Of a stretch of 33,815 bases of DNA, positions 31,694 to 33,815 are shown in pieces. This DNA is from Dichotomicrobium sp964466965 (GTDB taxonomy: Bacteria > Pseudomonadota > Alphaproteobacteria > Rhizobiales > Rhodomicrobiaceae): NCBI GenBank assembly GCA_964466965.1, contig CAYXPZ010000021.1, positions 1 to 33,815 on the forward strand, in the 5' to 3' direction. The notes beneath the pieces are model-generated. The model was not told the DNA's origin. It saw nothing but the letters and a program-made list of their open reading frames with translations, and made no database searches. The position numbers and the translations under genes are program-made. Positions within the stretch are counted from its first letter, which is position 1; the number at the start of each line of letters is the position of its first letter.

Positions 31694-33479
31694 GTCCGTC
31701 CTCGCTGTTGGCCGCCTGCGGCGTATCCGGCTCGCCCGTCCCGTCTATTTCCAATTCGCTGACACCGACGATTTCCGCGCTCGGAAAGTACTGGAAGACT
31801 TGGCGCACCAGCGGGTGCTGTTCAACCTGCGCGCGGATGGCGGCTTCCTGTCCCCGGCGTTTGCTGCCCAGCGTCGGTTCTCCGGGCTGGTCGCTGAGCG
31901 ACACCATCCATCGCTCACCGGTCCAGGCGTTAAGCTTATCCCCAAGCTTTCCGGGCAGATCGCGCGGCGCGCCGTCGAGGAGGTTCAGCGCGATGTGCCC
32001 CGGACGGAAACTGACCAGCCGGACACTTTCTTCCAGCGCCAGCTTGAGCTTGATGTCGCGGTGCTTGCCTGCCAGTGCCGCAACGTCCTCGAAACTTTTC
32101 AGGCTCGGGGGTGCGGAATCTGTGTTGACAGGCATCGCGGTCGGCGCCGATTCAGCGCGAGACGAATCATGAACACGTGCAGATGCCGATTCGTTTTGCT
32201 TCTGTTCATGGTTCGTCCGTGTCGCCGCCCCTGGCCCCGACAATTCACGGATCAGCTTGTCAGGCGGCGGCAGGTCTGCGGCGTGGCTCAAGCGGATCAG
32301 CACCATCTCGGCGGCAGCCAGCGCATTGGGCGCCCGGGCAACCTCCTCCAGCCCTTTCAGCAGCATCTGCCAGGCGCGCGCCAGCTTTGCGACGCCGATG
32401 CGAGACGCCAATGCGCCAGCACGCTCCCGCTCCGTTTCGCTCACACCGGCGCCTGCCTCGCCCGTCGCGGCGATCCGGCTTGCTGTATGCACTGCTTCGG
32501 CCAAATCCTGCATGATGCGCTCTGGTTCCGCGCCGTCTGCGTGCAGGGCTTCCAGTGCGGCCAGCGCCTCCGCCGGCGCGCCGCGCAACGCGGCGTCCAG
32601 CAAATCGTAGATGCGCGCACCGTCGCCCAAGCCCAGCATGGCCCGGACATCTGCCACCGTGACGCGCTCACCGCCATGCGCAAACGCTGTGTCCAGCAGC
32701 GACAGGCCGTCACGCACCGAGCCTTCTGCCGCGCGGGCGATCAGCATCAGCGCCTCTTCATCAACACTGCGATCTTCGCGTGCGGCGACGTCGGCGAAAT
32801 GCGCGATCAGCTTGTCCACATCCACCCGGCGCAGATCGAACCGCTGGCAGCGCGACAGCACCGTCACCGGCACCTTGCGTACTTCTGTGGTGGCGAAGAT
32901 GAACTTCACATGCTCCGGCGGTTCTTCCAGCGTTTTCAGAAGGCCATTGAACGCGGCCTTCGAGAGCATGTGCACCTCGTCGATGATGAACACTTTGTAG
33001 CGCGCATAGGCCGGCTTGTAGCGGATCGCGTCGGTGATCTCGCGGATGTCGTCGATGCCGGTGTGGGACGCCGCGTCCATCTCCATCACGTCCATGTGCC
33101 GGCCTTCCATGATGGCGCGGCAGTGCTCGCCTTCTTCCGCGAGGTCAAGGGTGGGGCCGGCGTCGTCGCCGGGCTTTGAATAGTTCAGGGCGCGCGCGAG
33201 GATGCGGGCGGTGGTCGTCTTGCCGACGCCGCGCACCCCGGTGAGCATGTAGGCCTGCGCGATGCGCCCGGTGGCAAAGGCGTTGCGCAGCGTGCGCACC
33301 ATCGCATCCTGACCAATCAGGTCCTCAAAGCGGTGCGGGCGGTATTTCCGCGCGAGAACGACATACGGCCCGGCGGGTTCCGGCGCAGAAGCCTGGCTCA
33401 CGCCCTCTTGCGCGGCGGATTTGGGTTTGCGGGATTTGCTGGAAGCGCGCCCGCCCGGTTGTTTGGATGCTGGGCTCAT
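31617..33479 (-). CDS. dnaX: DNA polymerase III subunit gamma/tau
   Basis: A 620-residue clamp-loader ATPase. It has VLARKYRPHRFEDLIGQ, Walker A GVRGVGKTT at 81-89, IIDEVHMLSKAAFNGLLKTLEEPP, and the sensor TTEVRKVPVTVLSRCQRF. The zinc module is reduced to EHCRAIMEGRHMD, as in other alphaproteobacteria. A Ser/Ala-rich linker leads to a tau-type C-terminus (HPLVRQVFQYFPSAEIVGV). ATG 33479 gives MSPASKQPGGRAS; the upstream in-frame frame overlaps the SRP RNA gene and is not used. The last 26 codons run into ybaB out of frame. I saw no slippery heptamer of the Escherichia coli kind. Confidence 0.96.
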   Translation of the reverse strand: MSPASKQPGGRASSKSRKPKSAAQEGVSQASAPEPAGPYVVLARKYRPHRFEDLIGQDAMVRTLRNAFATGRIAQAYMLTGVRGVGKTTTARILARALNYSKPGDDAGPTLDLAEEGEHCRAIMEGRHMDVMEMDAASHTGIDDIREITDAIRYKPAYARYKVFIIDEVHMLSKAAFNGLLKTLEEPPEHVKFIFATTEVRKVPVTVLSRCQRFDLRRVDVDKLIAHFADVAAREDRSVDEEALMLIARAAEGSVRDGLSLLDTAFAHGGERVTVADVRAMLGLGDGARIYDLLDAALRGAPAEALAALEALHADGAEPERIMQDLAEAVHTASRIAATGEAGAGVSETERERAGALASRIGVAKLARAWQMLLKGLEEVARAPNALAAAEMVLIRLSHAADLPPPDKLIRELSGPGAATRTNHEQKQNESASARVHDSSRAESAPTAMPVNTDSAPPSLKSFEDVAALAGKHRDIKLKLALEESVRLVSFRPGHIALNLLDGAPRDLPGKLGDKLNAWTGERWMVSLSDQPGEPTLGSKRRGQEAAIRAQVEQHPLVRQVFQYFPSAEIVGVSELEIDGTGEPDTPQAANSEDGHERLYEHDEAGQGAAKQNGRNAGGD

Positions 33480-33554
33480 CAGTCGTCCGGGAGCCTGCCT
33501 CAGCCCGTGTGAACCCCATGCGATCAGTATGGCGAGCACCGCTGGCGCTGATGG

Positions 33555-33653
33555 GGGTGGGAAGCTGGACACCGACCCGCTTGGAACTCGTTAGGGCTGC
33601 TTCCTTCCGGACCTGACCCGGTTGGCGAGGCAAACGCCCGGTGCCAACTCCCC
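33555..33653 (-). ncRNA. ffs: Small signal recognition particle RNA (4.5S)
   Basis: The minus strand carries GGTCAGGTCCGGAAGGAAGC followed by AGCCCTAA, the conserved domain IV loop that binds Ffh. Flanks GGGGAGTTGGCACCGGGCG and CGGGTCGGTGTCCAGCTTCC pair to give the rod of a roughly 100-nt bacterial SRP RNA, ending in CCCACCC as in Escherichia coli. Ends are approximate to a few bases. It lies just upstream of dnaX, as is common. Confidence 0.95.
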
Positions 33654-33661
33654 GTAGCGAC

Positions 33662-33690
33662 TATATCAGCCGATCCCGACGCTAATGCAA
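33662..33690 (-). promoter_or_regulatory. Sigma-70-type promoter of the SRP RNA gene
   Basis: On the minus strand TTGCAT (33690-33685) and GATATA (33667-33662) are 17 nt apart, and the first G of the SRP RNA is 8-9 nt further on. Spacing and boxes are good for a housekeeping promoter. Confidence 0.75.
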
Positions 33691-33692
33691 GG

Positions 33693-33815
33693 TCAGTGTG
33701 CGTTCTCTTCCCAGGGATTGATAATCGTGATGCCTGCGTCATCGAAGTCGCGAACGTTGCGTGTCGCCAGCGTCGCGCCGTGCGCGCGCACGATCCCGGC
33801 GATGAAGGTGTCGCG
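33693..33815 (-). CDS. VapC-like PIN-domain toxin, C-terminal part (cut by window edge)
   Basis: The last 40 codons of a minus-strand gene read RDTFIAGIVRAHGATLATRN and then VRDFDDAGITIINPWEENAH before TGA at 33693. The D-x-F-IA...HG-TLATRNVRDF...NPW pattern is the C-terminus of VapC-type PIN-domain ribonucleases, including the third and fourth acidic residues (Asp in RDTF, Asp in VRDF). The N-terminus and any VapB antitoxin lie outside the window. VapC toxins cleave RNAs such as initiator tRNA; specificity here is unknown. Confidence 0.8.
   Translation of the reverse strand, partial: RDTFIAGIVRAHGATLATRNVRDFDDAGITIINPWEENAH

Noticed and set aside
31458..33179. 573-codon open frame on the plus strand
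   Set aside because: Antisense to dnaX and ybaB, whose motifs are unmistakable; the product is His/Arg/Gln-rich with no domain, a usual shadow in high-GC DNA.
31617..33479. Programmed frameshift in dnaX producing gamma
   Set aside because: I saw no A-rich slippery heptamer with a following hairpin like that of Escherichia coli; the full-length frame reads to a tau-type end.

Overview
The window is a high-GC (by eye a little over 60%) stretch of chromosome that reads as an alphaproteobacterium, probably near the Hyphomicrobiales. Supporting signs are the RegB/RegA (ActS/ActR-type) redox two-component pair, the dapB-gpmA neighbourhood, the dnaX-ybaB-recR run, a DnaX with a degenerate zinc module, a bacteroidal-type BTLCP cysteine peptidase and a MeaB GTPase. 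The assignment rests on recalled family and synteny patterns, not on a search. I saw no tRNA, no 16S/23S/5S rRNA, no CRISPR array, no insertion sequence and no phage genes.

Layout. 1-4768: the 5' part of argG (minus), a CHAD protein, a periplasmic Tll0287-like haem protein, and aminopeptidase N. 4838-11208: a one-carbon/methylated-amine block. On the minus strand it holds a putative Fe(II)/2-oxoglutarate oxygenase, a dimethylglycine dehydrogenase-type flavoprotein with a GcvT-like half, and a divergent methylene-THF reductase that ends at a strong terminator. Divergently, on the plus strand, lies a GcvT/DmdA-like methyltransferase. 11255-14189: a terminator, then ppa, dapB, gpmA and a secreted BTLCP peptidase. 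14208-19320 (minus): meaB, pcp, zapE, a sodium:solute symporter and a six-TM potassium-type channel with a zinc ribbon. 19516-20705: small unknown membrane proteins.

20732-27557 is the most unusual part. regA and regB are separated by palindromic repeats. Next comes a divergent D-Ala-D-Ala-ligase-like ATP-grasp enzyme. Facing away from it is a three-gene operon with 4-nt overlaps: a VanX/DdpX-type D-Ala-D-Ala dipeptidase, an alpha/beta hydrolase and a membrane-anchored MurF-like ligase whose N-terminal substrate domain is replaced by transmembrane segments. Ligase, dipeptidase and dipeptide-adding ligase together look like a self-contained dipeptide pathway, either side of normal peptidoglycan synthesis, and this is my best candidate for an undescribed system. 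Two inverted copies of a palindromic repeat (38 of 40 core bases identical) bracket the regB-ligase segment.

27567-33815 (minus): a DUF6665 protein, a DUF2237 protein, hspQ, a malyl-CoA lyase resembling the Chloroflexus type, an LpxL-type acyltransferase, recR, ybaB and dnaX (the last two overlapping by 77 nt), the small SRP RNA gene with a readable promoter, and the C-terminal end of a VapC-like PIN toxin cut by the window edge.
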